Of a stretch of DNA of 64,000 bases, positions 34,142 to 55,862 are shown one piece after another. The DNA is from Arbacia lixula (taxonomy: Eukaryota; Echinodermata; Echinoidea; Arbacioida; Arbaciidae). The stretch lies in the NCBI GenBank assembly GCA_963669155.1, contig OZ022597.1:13300326-13364325 (forward strand). The letters run 5' to 3'. Numbering within the stretch: position 1 is the first letter of the stretch; every line of letters begins with the position of its first letter. Under the pieces are notes generated by a model that had not been told where the DNA came from, ran no database searches, and saw only the letters and a list, made by a program, of their open reading frames with translations. Made by a program: the position numbers and the translations under genes.

Positions 34142-35163
34142 CTATCGGTAAAATTGCCGCAGATGTTGTTCTTATTTTATGGATAGGTGTTGTATGAATG
34201 GGGCTATTGGGTAAATAAATGAAAAGGGTTGGGCAGCTGATTTCACAATCAGACTACATACATGTTACTTCAGTCCAAGGTTTGTTGAGTAGTTATTTTT
34301 TTTATCAAGCGCAGTATGCAGATCCCACCTACTGGTAAATATCTCTGACTTCAGATTAGTCTGGCTTTTTATTACTTTAGACTTCCTCTGTCTATTTTCT
34401 TTATGGCCTAACTATTGGCACAAGTACTTAACTAGTAATTATCTCAGAGAAATACTTTTGTTGGCATGGATTTGTAGAATACTTTGTATCTTAGAGACGT
34501 AGTATGTACAAACATACAGGCTGTACCAACAAAAGACAATGGCTTTGATGTAAAAACTCAGTATCTTAAGCCCTGTTCATGTATATGTCCAGGTGTATAC
34601 ATCTGCAAAATAAGCGCAACATTTGCAGCAATTTTGCCAATGCATTTTCTGATAGTGAATATGAGTCACTCAAATGATACAAGTAAAAGTATTTGCTTCC
34701 TATTTAGTATTTTGCCAAAATACTAGGCCACTCTGACATCTTTCTAAAGTTGATGGCACGTTATCAACTCCATTGCGCGTTTTAAAACAAACATTTTTCT
34801 TCATGTCCAAACTTTTTCCATTGTCTAACTTGCTTGTTATAACATGAAAATGCAGAACAAATACCACCACATTTCACAGACCTATCATGGGGACAAAGGG
34901 GAGGGAAACTACTAGTGAAAATCTCTTGTTGATTGATAAATTTAAGGCTAGAGAATATGCTTTTGAAATGATTGGCTTCAGTCTTCTACCTGGCTGACTT
35001 ATATGCATGTAGCCTGTGGTAGTATACTGAGCAAAAATATGTTAATATTGAATACTGGAGTATTTTACCTAAGTATTTTGCTAAATCAGAATCATAGGTA
35101 AAAGAAAAAGACCTACTAGCCATTTCATGTATTGAATACCAATTTTGCATGATTGAATACCTT
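34142..35163. other. Intergenic; no gene recognised
   Basis: AT-rich. The frame at 34484-34726 has no recognisable motif and no splice context. Words related to repeat L (GCAAAATAAGCGCAACATT) recur near 34605. Confidence 0.4.
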
Positions 35164-35324
35164 GAGGGTGTTTCACCAAGCTGTTCGTAAGTTACGAACG
35201 ACTTTACGAACGACTGCATTGTGCTAAATGTGATACCACACTTTGTTCATTGAGAATCTGATTTAGCACAAGAAGGGATCACCAGTCGTTCGTAACTTAC
35301 GAACAGCTTGGTGAAACACCCCCC
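35164..35324. mobile_element. Foldback MITE, family D copy 2
   Basis: GGGTGTTTCACCAAGCTGTT and GAACAGCTTGGTGAAACACC are inverted ends, with TCGTAAGTTACGAACGACT and its complement inside. Confidence 0.85.
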
Positions 35325-35577
35325 AGTTCTTGGTTTCTAAATCAGATTCTCAATTTATTTGATTCCCATCAGCTATAGTTGAAATCTAATCTTTATAGAT
35401 TAAAATTCTTGTCGTTAACAAGCGTCTGAATTCAAAGTTTATGATTTGTCAAATTTGATGAGGATTGTAGAAAATTCATTCCCACTATGTCAAAAAAAGG
35501 AACGAATCTCATTTAGCATGAAAACAGATCACCAGCCGTGCGTAGCTAATTAATGCATATCTTGGTGAAATGGGGCC

Positions 35578-36081
35578 CAGGGTCCATATTCATGGAACCT
35601 TGCTAGCCTACATTGAAGCTGGTTACTAAAAATACATGTACGGTAGCTGAATGCAATTTAAAGGGAAAATACTGTACTGGGAAGATAAAAAGGCTCTCAA
35701 AAGGTGATTGTGAGCAATCTTCTTGCCAATGGTCTTAAATTCATGTGTTGTCCATTTTAGAAACTTGCTGAAAGTGATTTACCCTCATATGATCCACATC
35801 TGGAGTAATTAGCGATTAAATCCCAAATCCTTGACTGTTCGGGCCAAACATTTTGAGAATTTGTGTTTTAATTACTATTTACACCAAATGTGGATCATTT
35901 GAGGGCAAATAACTTTCAGCAAGTTATTAAAATGGACAATGCATGAATCAAAGACTAGTATTGGCAAGAAGATTGCTCGTGATTACCTTCTGAAGGCTTT
36001 TTTTGTCTTCCCAGTACAGTTCATGCCCTTTAACAACTAACTAGGCTTAGTATAAGTAAGGTTTCATGAATATGGCCGCTG
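35578..36081. repeat. Foldback repeat H, copy 2, split by a family A MITE
   Basis: The left part (GGTCCATATTCATGGAACCT, 35580-35657) and right part (AACTAACTAGGCTTAGTATA then GTTTCATGAATATGGCC, 36034-36078) together match the intact copy at 15538. The insertion is at a TTAA, which is present as CTTAAG in the intact copy. Confidence 0.8.
35658..36033. mobile_element. Foldback MITE, family A copy 4, inserted in repeat H
   Basis: TTAA at 35658-35661 and 36030-36033; ends AAAGGGAAAATACTGTACTG and CAGTACAGTTCATGCCCTTT. Confidence 0.9.
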
Positions 36082-36402
36082 GACTTATTTTTCTTTTTTT
36101 GGAATTAAAAATGTGCAAGAGCCTGGAAGGCAGCCTACTTACGCCACTGAGGAGTGAATGGATTCCCTCCAGCAGCGTGCATTCACCGGGTCTCATGAAA
36201 GAAATCCTTCTCAGTTTGCCTTTTATAGGCTAAACAGGAAAGCTCTTCTATTGTGCGACATTTGCCGCCCCTTTGTACGAGAGTTAAACATGGGGTACAC
36301 AAGGCTTCAGAATTTGTTACTGCTTTAAGTCCTGATCAAAGGGCATTAGAGTAAGCTGCCAGCAAGCTAGAAGTGGCTCAGTTTTCAGCTATCCGCTCTT
36401 TT
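36082..36402. other. Intergenic; unassigned, less AT-rich
   Basis: No significant frame. The base composition is more gene-like than its surroundings, but no protein was recognised. Confidence 0.35.
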
Positions 36403-36642
36403 TTAAAGGGAAAGTCTACCCTGAAGTAATCCTGGCTTTAGAAAATGCAGAAACATGAAAGAAATAAATAAATGAAGGTTGGACAAAAATCCACCATAAC
36501 AGAGTTTTGAATTTTCAGATTCTTAATTTTGTGACGTCACTTGCGAGGTGCTCTGCTTTAAGTTGTTTGCTATTTAAAAAAAAAACATTTCCATCTTCTC
36601 AAAAGGAGTTTTACCTGTGCATTTGATATATCATAGGCACAT
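36403..36642 (+). mobile_element. Family B MITE copy 7 (left half)
   Basis: TTAA then AAAGGGAAAGTCTACCCTGA and TTTTGTGACGTCACTTGCGA. Ends where repeat family G copy 2 begins; no right half follows. Confidence 0.75.
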
Positions 36643-36649
36643 GATGAAA

Positions 36650-37345
36650 AACAGCCCCCCTCGACTTTTTTCACAAAAAATTTGCAACGCCAAAAAAGAT
36701 TGCGTTGCGACGTTTCATGACTTTTTTCCTTCAAGTGTCACGCAACTTTTAAGTCCAAATTTGCGAAGCAGGGTTACGCGGTTCTGAAGTTACTTAACAT
36801 TTTGTATGTGCATGTCAGACCAAAAATTGCTCAAAAACATGATTTCATGTTCAAATCCAATGCAAATTCTGTTTCTAGCCATAATTCATAAATGTATCAT
36901 TATTTTTGTTTTGACTGATGAAAAACAATTGATTTCATGTTATTTATGACTGAAATAATGTTGCCAATGATTTACATTGAAAAAACAATGGGAAACATGA
37001 AGTCGCAAAAAACATAGAAATACATAAGAAATTAAAAAAACAATAAAATACATCAGAAAAAAATTGATATTGTCATTTGTTTAAATTCCAATTTGATAAT
37101 AATCCTAAGAAGATTGTGTGGACTGAAATTTAGCAGTTTTGGGGCTATATTTGAAGATTTATAACCAAATATTGAATTTACGCATTAATTAGCATAATTG
37201 ATTAATTAAAAGTAAATTTGAATAATTTAGGTGCAATTGACAATTGAATTGTGGAGATTACGTCATCGGTGACGTACGTGCAAATTTTCGTCGCAATTGC
37301 GCGATCAACGGTCGAGATCTTGGGGGGGGGGGGGCTGTTTTTGCG
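36650..37345. mobile_element. Repeat family G, copy 2 (inverted)
   Basis: From AAAACAGCCCCCCTCGACTT to GGTCGAGATCTTGGGGGG then CTGTTTTTGCGGG. It is the reverse complement of 17995-18752 over its full length, with modest divergence. Confidence 0.75.
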
Positions 37346-37405
37346 GGTCCTTCCCTTTCTTCCCTTTCCCTTTCCCGATGCCAATTCCTTTGAGCTGGAG
37401 TGTAC
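37340..37405. mobile_element. Foldback element R, copy 2 (one arm)
   Basis: CTTCCCTTTCTTCCCTTTCC through AATTCCTTTGAGCTGGAGTG matches the right arm of 20446-20659. The other arm is missing, probably lost at the junction with repeat G. Confidence 0.65.
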
Positions 37406-37545
37406 ATGTAGGAACATTGTAAAAAGAAAAATATATAAATCCCTCAGAATACATATGTATGTAGTATATTTCCTTCTGTAGTGTTCTAGAGGAAAAGGGA
37501 TAACAAAGTATGACTTGCAATTACTGCATCTTCAGGTTATCACTG

Positions 37546-37790
37546 CTACATGTATGCAGCATGCATTGTGATGTTAAAAGAGGGTGCCCCCACCCCCCCC
37601 CCCCCCCCCCCCCCCTTTGGACAGGTACAGGTCGAGAGTGGGTACACATGTCTACACTTTAGATTGTTTGCTACAATGTGATTGGTATTAGTTTTTGGAG
37701 ATGGAAGAAAGGATGCCCTTGTAGCTATAAGCCTTAAGGCCCACATTATACTCCGCTGACATCACCCATTTTCACACATGTACAGCTGCA
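37546..37790. other. Poly-C run and unassigned sequence
   Basis: A run of about 25 C (interrupted once) at about 37588-37615 and otherwise nothing recognisable. Confidence 0.5.
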
Positions 37791-38377
37791 TTAAAGGGTC
37801 CCTTTTTTTTTTTCTATATTTTTTCTCAGCACTGATAAGCCCCGCCTCCAAAAAATTCCTCCAACTCAAGATTCTTGTTGTGACATCATCACAGGTATAA
37901 ATTAGCAAGATAATAGACATAATTTATGCACAAACTAAACATTGCAATGACTACCTGCAAGTGTTTATAATGTCATCGCATGTTTATACAATGTATTTCC
38001 CCCCTTGGCATAGCTACACTGTAGCACATTTCTGACATAAGGAAACGATTATTCCCACATGAAAGGTTGTAAGGTTGTATTGTGTGAAGACATGTGATGC
38101 TCTTGTGGGCAGGTGGGGGTAGTCATTGCAATGTGTAATTTTTGCATAATTCTGTCTATTATCCTGCTAATTTTTCCCTTTGATGACGTCACAACAAGAA
38201 TCTTGAGTTGGAGGAAATTTTTGGAGGCGGGGCTTATCAGTGCTGAGAAAAATATAGAAAAAATTATTTTAAATTATAGGACACATAATTCCATTGAACA
38301 GTTAGTGATTTTGTTAAATACATGTTAAGTTGCATCAACAGACGTCAACATACATTTTGATTACAGGGGACCTTTAA
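37791..38377. mobile_element. Family E foldback MITE copy 2
   Basis: TTAA-bounded. The right arm is complete (GATTACAGGGGACCTTTAAA). The left arm has lost its outer part and goes directly from AAAGGGTCCC to the TCTCAGCACTGATAAGCCCC block. Confidence 0.8.
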
Positions 38378-38634
38378 AGGCGGGAAGGCAGCAAAGTGTT
38401 CGTCAGCAGTTAGAGAGATTCTAATTACCAACATGATCAGAATCCCTTTCATTTCTTCAGAAAGTACCGCAATGAATCCTACAGTTAATTAGCTTTCTGG
38501 AGAAAAGGAAGAAAGTAAAAAAGGAAAGTTTCAGTTTCAGTATAGTTAATTTCATATCACATTCCAAACAAAATGATATTCCTGAACAATACGAAGTAAA
38601 TTCAATACAGGGTACATTCATTCTTTGTATGAGC

Positions 38635-38929
38635 TTAAAGGGAATATACTGTACTGGAAGACAAAAAGCGTTCAAGCAGGTGATCGTGAGCAATCTTCTT
38701 ACCAATGGTCTTAAATTCATGTGTTGTCCATTGTAGAAACTTGCTGAAAGTTATTTACCCTCAACTGATCCACATTTGGAGTAATTAGTGCTTTAATCAC
38801 AAATTAAGAAATAATGATTTAATCACTTAAAATAGACGACACATGAATTCAAAACCATTGGTAAGAAGATTGCTCACGATCACCTGTTTGAAGGCTTTTT
38901 GTCTTCCCAGTACAGTATACTCTCTTTAA
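38635..38929. mobile_element. Foldback MITE, family A copy 5 (internal deletion)
   Basis: Left AAAGGGAATATACTGTACTG, right CAGTACAGTATACTCTCTTT. At 295 bp it lacks the central hairpin and the inner right arm, including the second GGGCAAATAACTTTCAGC block. Confidence 0.85.
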
Positions 38930-39534
38930 GATGACATGATGAAGATAAGAGTTTAGAGTGAAATATTGGGGAACCTATTAAAAAGATGAGCTTATATTGT
39001 ATAGATACCCTTAGTTTGAGTTCAACACAGAGTGACCAGTACCCTTTATAGGGCGTGCTGGTATCCAATTTTTCTCAAGACAGGAGACAGCTAGTGCTAA
39101 ATTACCAGATCAATTCTAAATATACATGTAGCAAGTTACCTGATGTCATTCTAAACATGTACATCTTTAAATTTGTGCTTGTGTTTACATCCGCTGTTTT
39201 TTTTTCTCCAGTGTTTGAGTCAGCAAAGAGTGCTTCTCGAAACTGGTAATTACACAGAGCAGATTCTCGCTCAAAAGTAAAAAAAAATGTCCCAGAAACA
39301 CAATTTAGAAGAAAGGATTCCACTCTGTGTACGAAATCCAGAAACACAAAATGCCATGTACGAGAATGTGCTACAGCTTTTACCACACTATGTAGTCCGG
39401 TAATGATCTAATTTGCACTCCCTTGACATGCCTTGCCAGATTGATTAGTATGCTATTGTCTCCCTATTCTGCTTGGTGTAAACACTCTAATCGGCTCCCA
39501 GCAGCTTGCCAAGGTTGCTGCCTATCTCAGGGCT
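38930..39534. other. Intergenic; nothing recognised
   Basis: No supported gene or repeat. Confidence 0.4.
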
Positions 39535-40410
39535 GTTGGTATCTCATAGTTGGTGCTTGGTGTTTGTGTCTCATAGTTGGTGCTTGGTGTTTGTGTCTCA
39601 TAGTTGGTGCTTGGTGTTTGTGTCTCATAGTTGGTGCTTCGTGTTGGTGTCTCATTGGTGTTTGGTGTTGTCTCATGGTTGGTGCTTTGAGTTGGTGTTT
39701 CATGTTTGGTGATTTGTGTTGGTGTCTCATAGTTGGTGCTTGGTTTTGGCATCTCATACATGTAGTTGGTGCTTGGTGTTGTGTCTCATAGTTGGTGCTT
39801 CATGTTGGTGTTTCATTGGTGTTTGGTGTTGTCTCATGGTTGGTGCTTTGTGTTGGTATTTCCTGGTTGGTGCTTTGTGTTGGTGTCTCATGGTTGGTGC
39901 TTGGTGTTGGCATCTCCTAGTTGGTGCTTGGTGTTAGTATCTCATATACTTGTAGCTTGGTATTAATGTCTCAGGGTTGGTGCTTGATCTTGGGGTATCA
40001 TGGTTACGTTGGTGTCTCATGGTTGGTGCTTTGTATTGGCGTCTTGGGATTGGTACTTAGTAATAGTGTCTCAGGAATGTTGCTTGGTGTTGATGTCTCA
40101 GGGTAAGCGCTTTGTGTTGGTGCTTTGTGTTGGTGTATTAGTGTGATTGCTTTGTGTTGGTGTCTCGTGGTTGGTGCTTGGTAATATTGTCTCAGGAATG
40201 TTGCTTGGTGTTGGTGTCTCAGGGTTAGTGCTATGTGTTGGTGTCTCATGGTTGGTGCTTGGTAATATTGTCTCAGGGATGGTGCTTGGTGTTGGTGTCT
40301 CATGGATAGTGTATAACATTGATGTCTTGTAATTTGGTGCTTGGTGTTGGTGTATCATGGTTGGTGCTTGGTAGTGGTGTATCGCGACTGGTGCTTGGTA
40401 ATAGTCAGGG
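39535..40410. repeat. Minisatellite with 27-bp unit, increasingly degenerate to the right
   Basis: The first units are perfect copies of TCTCATAGTTGGTGCTTGGT followed by GTTTGTG (27 bp). Later units vary in length and sequence. As 27 is a multiple of three, several frames stay open (for example minus-strand APTMRHKHQ repeats). There is no start context, splice site or conserved flank, so these are not called as genes. Confidence 0.9.
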
Positions 40411-41126
40411 TATGCAGGTTTACTCCTGGCTATCTACATGTACATGTATAGACTCAATAAATGATCATGACAATAGATGCCTTCATGCTGTGTTTAATGT
40501 GCAGAAGTCACAGTATGATCAGGGATACTGTCATGGAAAAAGATATACCGTACATCAATCTTCTTTCTTTGAACCCATGCTTGGCAACGCCGAAAAGTTT
40601 TGTCTTCTCAACATGTGCTTTTCAGGTGTTTTAACAATTATGAACATGATAATAACGGCTTCTTAGAGAGAGAGCAAAAGAGATACAGTGTATGTAGAGT
40701 CTCATTTCGCTTGTTCAGTCCTGTGACAATACTTTTATGAGCAAAGCAGATATCAGCAAACAAAAATAAACAAAGTTTTCAAGTAAAATGTCTCGGCTGC
40801 ATGCAAACACTGTTAATGATGATTCACAGCTTAGGATATTTTGACAATGATTATATCGACATTTCTGGAAAAATCCGGAAAGTAAAGATATAAATAGTCA
40901 ATTTCATACATGTAAGTACAAATGGGACACCCTGTCTTTAAAATCAACATGTAACTTAGATATTCAGCATGTTGCCATGATGCAGATTTTGTCAGCATTC
41001 AGCCTTTTATATAACTGTGAAAAATTATTACAAATTATTATTGATTTTGTTTATTGAGTTTATTATATCTTTTTTGGTGACTGTGTTGTTTCGCCTTGCA
41101 TTCTGCAGTAATTAAGCTATAACCTG
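40411..41126. other. Intergenic; nothing recognised
   Basis: AT-rich. GGGACACCCTGTCTTTAAA at 40924-40942 is the inverse of TTTAAAGACAGGGTGTCCC at 33512-33530 (see findings). Confidence 0.4.
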
Positions 41127-41288
41127 GGCCCTGTTGCATAAAGCTTACCATTGATGGTAACTCTGACATGAATGGTAACTACTGTGGAAACCTTCAATTT
41201 GATTGGCTGTTGAGTCATGTTGCCATGGTAGTTACCATTGATGATAGAGTTACCATTAATGGTAAGTTTTATACAACGGGGCCCTGGG
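41127..41288. mobile_element. Short foldback MITE, family F copy 1
   Basis: GGGCCCTGTTGCATAAAGCT and TACCATTGATGGTAACTC on the left mirror ATTAATGGTAAGTTTTATAC and AACGGGGCCC on the right. Related copies lie at 52722 and 52918 in STK33 intron 8. Confidence 0.8.
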
Positions 41289-41846
41289 CTTTGTATGTTT
41301 ATATTTCTTTAGCATTTTTGACTGACTAATAAATTGATCTTGAAAAAAACATCCACATTGGATGCTTTCAGTGCATAACCTGCAATGTAAATACCTGCAA
41401 TGTAACAGACTGGTTGCACTCGTCACTGATTGAAATCATGTTGCACTCTTATGTCTTCTTGACCTCATCGGGGATAGAAGTCACACTGTCTTTGACATGG
41501 GATTAGAAACTTTTATTGCTTGTCTTTCATAACAATTACCCCTCCACCCAACACTGTTTCTGTGGTGTGACCCGCATGGACCAATGGGTCTCATAGGACA
41601 ATGTACGCTTCAGCCCGGACCGGGGCATGACGTATGTATGTATGTATGGGCTCAGGCTATATTGATTAGCAAAAGACTTGTATTGTGTGGTTTGATGAGG
41701 GATCGATAAACAGCTATTGCCCAATGCATGGCTGGAGCTCCTTGCATTGTCAGCCCTGTGTACCACTCTGCCCTAGTTTGACAAAAGGAAGCAAGTGACA
41801 ACTTGCACCCATTTCATATTTTTCTAATTAAAACACAGGAGATACA

Positions 41847-41969
41847 GTAGAGCCTGAGATCAACATCACAGCTGATTGCAATCAAATGCAATCAGCTCCA
41901 TACATTTACTGCAGTCTGACTGCAAATGATTGCAATCAGCTGTGACGTTGATCTCAGGCCCAACTGTAC
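41847..41969. mobile_element. Short foldback element
   Basis: GAGCCTGAGATCAACATCAC plus AGCTGATTGCAATCA on the left pairs with TGATTGCAATCAGCTGTGAC and GTTGATCTCAGGCCC on the right. Single copy in this window. Confidence 0.7.
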
Positions 41970-42169
41970 TTTTCCACATACTTTGGACACTTTAGGACTG
42001 CAAAATATGGATGTAAGTTCCTATTGAAGTACTCAATATCCCGGTATTTTCAACATTTCTTCTGTTGTGAGGGGTTGTCTCCTTAATTTGAGACAAATTT
42101 CAACTGTTACTTGCTTCCTTTTGTCAAAGTAGGGCAGCACTCGTCTATCCCGTCATGTAGTTTGTTGAA

Positions 42170-42530
42170 GGCATGATTACAATTTAGCACAACACCAATC
42201 ATTATGGTACCACACAACCCCATTCATTGTACATGTACAACATAGCACAACACTAATCAGCATACATACGCTGTACAGGTACATCGGTACCACACAACAC
42301 CATTTATTGTACACCTTAACACATCACCATTCATTATACACTGTGGCAAAACCCCAATCCTGAAGCATATTGGCACAACACCAGTCATCATAGACCACCG
42401 TACCAATACCATTTATCATACACTATGGCACAACACCAATCATCGTACAATTGGCACCACACAACACCTTTCAACGTACACCATAGCACAAGCCATCATA
42501 TGGTACAATACCATTCATCATATCTTCATA
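42170..42530. repeat. Degenerate tandem repeat of GGCACAACACCAATCAT-like units
   Basis: About 12 loosely related units of 20-35 bp with the words CACAACACCA, ATCATACA/CATTGTACA and GTACCACACAACACC. No reading frame is maintained. Confidence 0.65.
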
Positions 42531-42712
42531 TAAAATGTTCTTACATTTCTTGAAAATATAATGAGGTACATGTACAGGTGTTTGAAATTATGAAATGGAA
42601 TCAAGGGTTGGGTCAAACTTTCTTTGATTTTACTTCCTTATGAATTTAGAGCATCCAACTTCAGACATTGCTAACATATTTTTTTCTGTTTGTGTCCTGT
42701 CTATTTTTGCAG

Positions 42713-42827
42713 ACCCGTTCATACCGTCTGTCTGAAGTCATGGTCCTCTCTGTGCTGTGTTCTCACTGGCTGAAGTAGCGGTTCAAGCACGTTTCCACTG
42801 TCCAGTACGCTACCACTGTAGTGACAG
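42713..42827 (+). ncRNA. STK33: Probable 5' untranslated exon of STK33
   Basis: A 115-bp exon-like segment with a strong acceptor (GTCTATTTTTGCAG) and a consensus donor (GACAG/GTAAGAG), plus raised GC. It contains stops in all three frames, so it is non-coding. It holds a 12-codon upstream ORF (42740-42778, MVLSVLCSHWLK). It lies 1.45 kb upstream of the acceptor for the first coding exon. Assignment to STK33 is inference from order and strand. Confidence 0.5.
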
Positions 42828-42942
42828 GTAAGAGTTGCTAATGATTTCATTGAATGCTTGAAATCTTTCACAGACAAAAAGGAAGTCTCTCCAACATTGC
42901 ATGAGCCACTCAAGTTTGTGAAACATTAGAGTTTAGAATGAC

Positions 42943-43313
42943 CTAAAGGGCATATACTGTAGTCGGAAGAAAAAAAACCTTCTAATGGTGATCATGAGCA
43001 ATCTTCTTGCCAATGGTCTTAAATTCATGTTTTGTCCATTTTAGAGCCTTGCTGAATGTTATTTGCCCTCAAATTATCCACATGTGGAGAGATTAATGAT
43101 TAAATCACAGATCCTCCAAATGTTCGGGCTGAACAATTTGAGAATTTGTGATTCAATCACTAATTATTCCAAATGTTGATCAAATGAGGGCAAATAACTT
43201 TCAGCAAGGCTCTAAAATGGACAATACATGAATTAAAGGCCATTGGTAAGAAGATTGCTCACGATCACCATTTGAGGCTTTTTTGTTTTCCCAGTACAGT
43301 ATATGCCCTTTAA
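42943..43313. mobile_element. Foldback MITE, family A copy 6
   Basis: Left AAAGGGCATATACTGTAGTC, right CAGTACAGTATATGCCCTTT; both AATAACTTTCAGC-type blocks are present. It would lie in the first STK33 intron. Confidence 0.88.
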
Positions 43314-43915
43314 AATTAAATGTACAACCATAATCTGATGAAGTCAATTTGATAAGTGGGTTTTAATATGACATTGGCAGTGTGAGGGTCTGTAGATACT
43401 CTACATCTTTCGACCAAAGATCTTCCCATTAGAGAGGGTGGTCCTTGAGCACAAACGCGTACAAAATATGTTATTTATTGTGTTTTGTAGTTGCTTTCTA
43501 CATTATATAAGTAAAACAAACTATTTGTTACCAAAGGATATCTTTTCTATTCTTTTAAGCCTTTGACTTTTAAAAGAAACATCATGTTACCTTTACCTTT
43601 TTATTTGAAAATTTATTGAATGAATATTTAAACTGATTGTATTGTGAAAACGACAACTAGTTATTACTAATACAATTGTGCGTTTGTTTGATTGGATCCA
43701 ATTCCTGCTTAGTGAAACCACCTTGCCAGTAGGGAGGGTGGTTGTCCTTTGGGCAGGACTCGCATTCACATGAGGCTCCTGTGGGCTTCTGAGAAGCATT
43801 GCTGTGAAGGCGGGGTAGGGGGTGGGAGGTTGGGGGGTTGGGGGTTGGGGGGGGGGGGGCGTTCAGTCCAGATGCACATGTAGGAATGATTTCTGAAGTT
43901 ACGTTTTTTCTCCTG
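43314..43915. other. Unassigned; G-rich run at the right end
   Basis: No gene. GGGGGTTGGGGG-type runs at about 43810-43860. Confidence 0.4.
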
Positions 43916-44040
43916 GGTGGTGTTGCACCAAGAGGTGCCTAACTTACGCATGACTTTATGCACGACTGGTGACCTCTTGTTGGGTGCCAAATCAGATTCT
44001 GAATGATTTGGATTCCCATCAGCTAAAGTTGATTCTCCAA
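43916..44040 (+). repeat. Family D-related fragment
   Basis: GTGTTGCACCAAGAGGTGCC, CGACTGGTGACCTCTTGTTG and ATTCCCATCAGCTAAAGTTG are in the same order as in the long form of family D (35337-35580, 63795-64000). Confidence 0.6.
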
Positions 44041-44386
44041 AGGGAGAGATGGGCTGGGGAGGAGGGGAGGGGGGGGGGGGGGGGTGGTTAACCTAGCTGA
44101 CACTGCGTTACTGAGTGGGGGGGGGGGATGTCCTGAAACATGTCCTGAAATAGGAATGACACATCCATGCTTCTTTGTTTGATTACCAATCAGTCAAGAT
44201 TACTTCTGAAAATAATTTTTTTCCCCCTCAAAAGTTCACTGATATGTTTCTCTTTTTTTTTTATTCTGCTTTAATTAGAGTGTGTTAGCCATTGAGCACA
44301 CACACACACACACACACAAAGAAATTCCTGTGCGGAACTGTGGTAGGCTTTGGTGCCAGGGGAGGACAACCTGATGCAGGAGTGAT

Positions 44387-54637
<10,251 letters not shown>

Positions 54638-54646
<9 letters not shown>

Positions 54647-55795
54647 GGACACTAAGTACCACTAACAGCCAGAAGGCACCTTAGGTGACTGCTATGTATA
54701 TGTATACTAGCAGCCAGCTGAGACTAGCAAGTACCGCTAATAGCCAATAGGCACCTTAGGTGACTGCTATATATGTATACTAGCAGTCAGCTGAGGACAC
54801 CATGTACCGCTAATAGCCAATAGGCACCTTAGGAGACTGCTATATATGTGTACTAGCAGTCAGCTGAGGACACCATGTACCGCTAATAGCCAATAGGCAC
54901 CTTAGGTGACTGCTATATATGTATACGAGCAGTCAGCTGAGGACACCAAGTACCACTAATAGCCAAAAGGCACCTTAGGTGACTGCTACATATGTATACT
55001 AGCAGTCAGCTGAGGACACCAAGTACCGCTAATAACCAATTGGCACCTTAGATGACTGCTATATATGTGTACTAGCAGTCAGCTGAGGACACCAAGTACC
55101 GCTAATAGCCAATAGGCACCTTAGGTGACTGCTATATATTTATACTAGCAGCCAGCTGAGGACACCAAGTACCGCTTATAGCCAATAGGCACCTTAGGTG
55201 ACAGCTATATATGTGTACTAGCAGTCAACTGAGGACACCAAGTACCACTAATAGCCAATAGGCTTCTTAGGTGACTGCTATATATGTGTACTAGCAGTCA
55301 GCTGAGGACTCCATGTACTACTTATAGCCAATAGGCACCTTAGGTGACTGCTATATATGTGTACGAGCAGTCAGCTGAGGACACCAAGTACCGCTAATAG
55401 CCAATAGGCACCTTAGGTGACTGCTATATATGTGTACTAGCAGCCAGCTGAGGATACCAAGTACCGCTAATAGCCAATAGGCACCTTAGGTGACTGCTAT
55501 ATATGTGTACTAGCAGCCAGCTGAGGACACCAAGTACCGCTTATAGCTAATAGGCACCTTAGGTGACTGCTATGTATGTGTACTAGCAGTCAGCTGAGGA
55601 CACCAAGTACCGCTAATAGCCAATAGGCACCTTAGGTGACTGCTATATATGTGTACTAGCAGCCAGCTGAGGACGTCAAGTACCACTAACAGCCAGTAAG
55701 CACCTTAGGTGACTGATATATATATACCTGCAGTCAGCTGATGCCAGCATGTACCGCTAATAGCCAATAGGCGCCTTATGTAACTGATTGATATG
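54638..55795 (+). repeat. 73-bp minisatellite forming the STK33 3' UTR
   Basis: Units start at the GTCAGCTGAG words at 54638, 54713, 54786, 54859 and 54932 and continue at about 73-bp spacing, about 16 in total. The first word includes the STK33 stop TGA. Each unit has GACTGCTA and TAGCAGTC separated by ~11 nt, an 8-bp hairpin in RNA, and the near-palindrome CACCTTAGGTG. Units are about 90-95% alike by eye. Confidence 0.95.
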
Positions 55796-55841
55796 TATAT
55801 CAGAATTTTATGTAGATCATGTATGCCATAAATATATTATG

Positions 55842-55847
55842 AATAAA
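55842..55847 (+). promoter_or_regulatory. STK33 poly(A) signal
   Basis: AATAAA after GAATAAAGCAG context, the first canonical signal after the minisatellite. This implies a 3' UTR of about 1.2 kb made almost entirely of repeat units. Confidence 0.65.
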
Positions 55848-55862
55848 GCAGAAATGCGAGTG

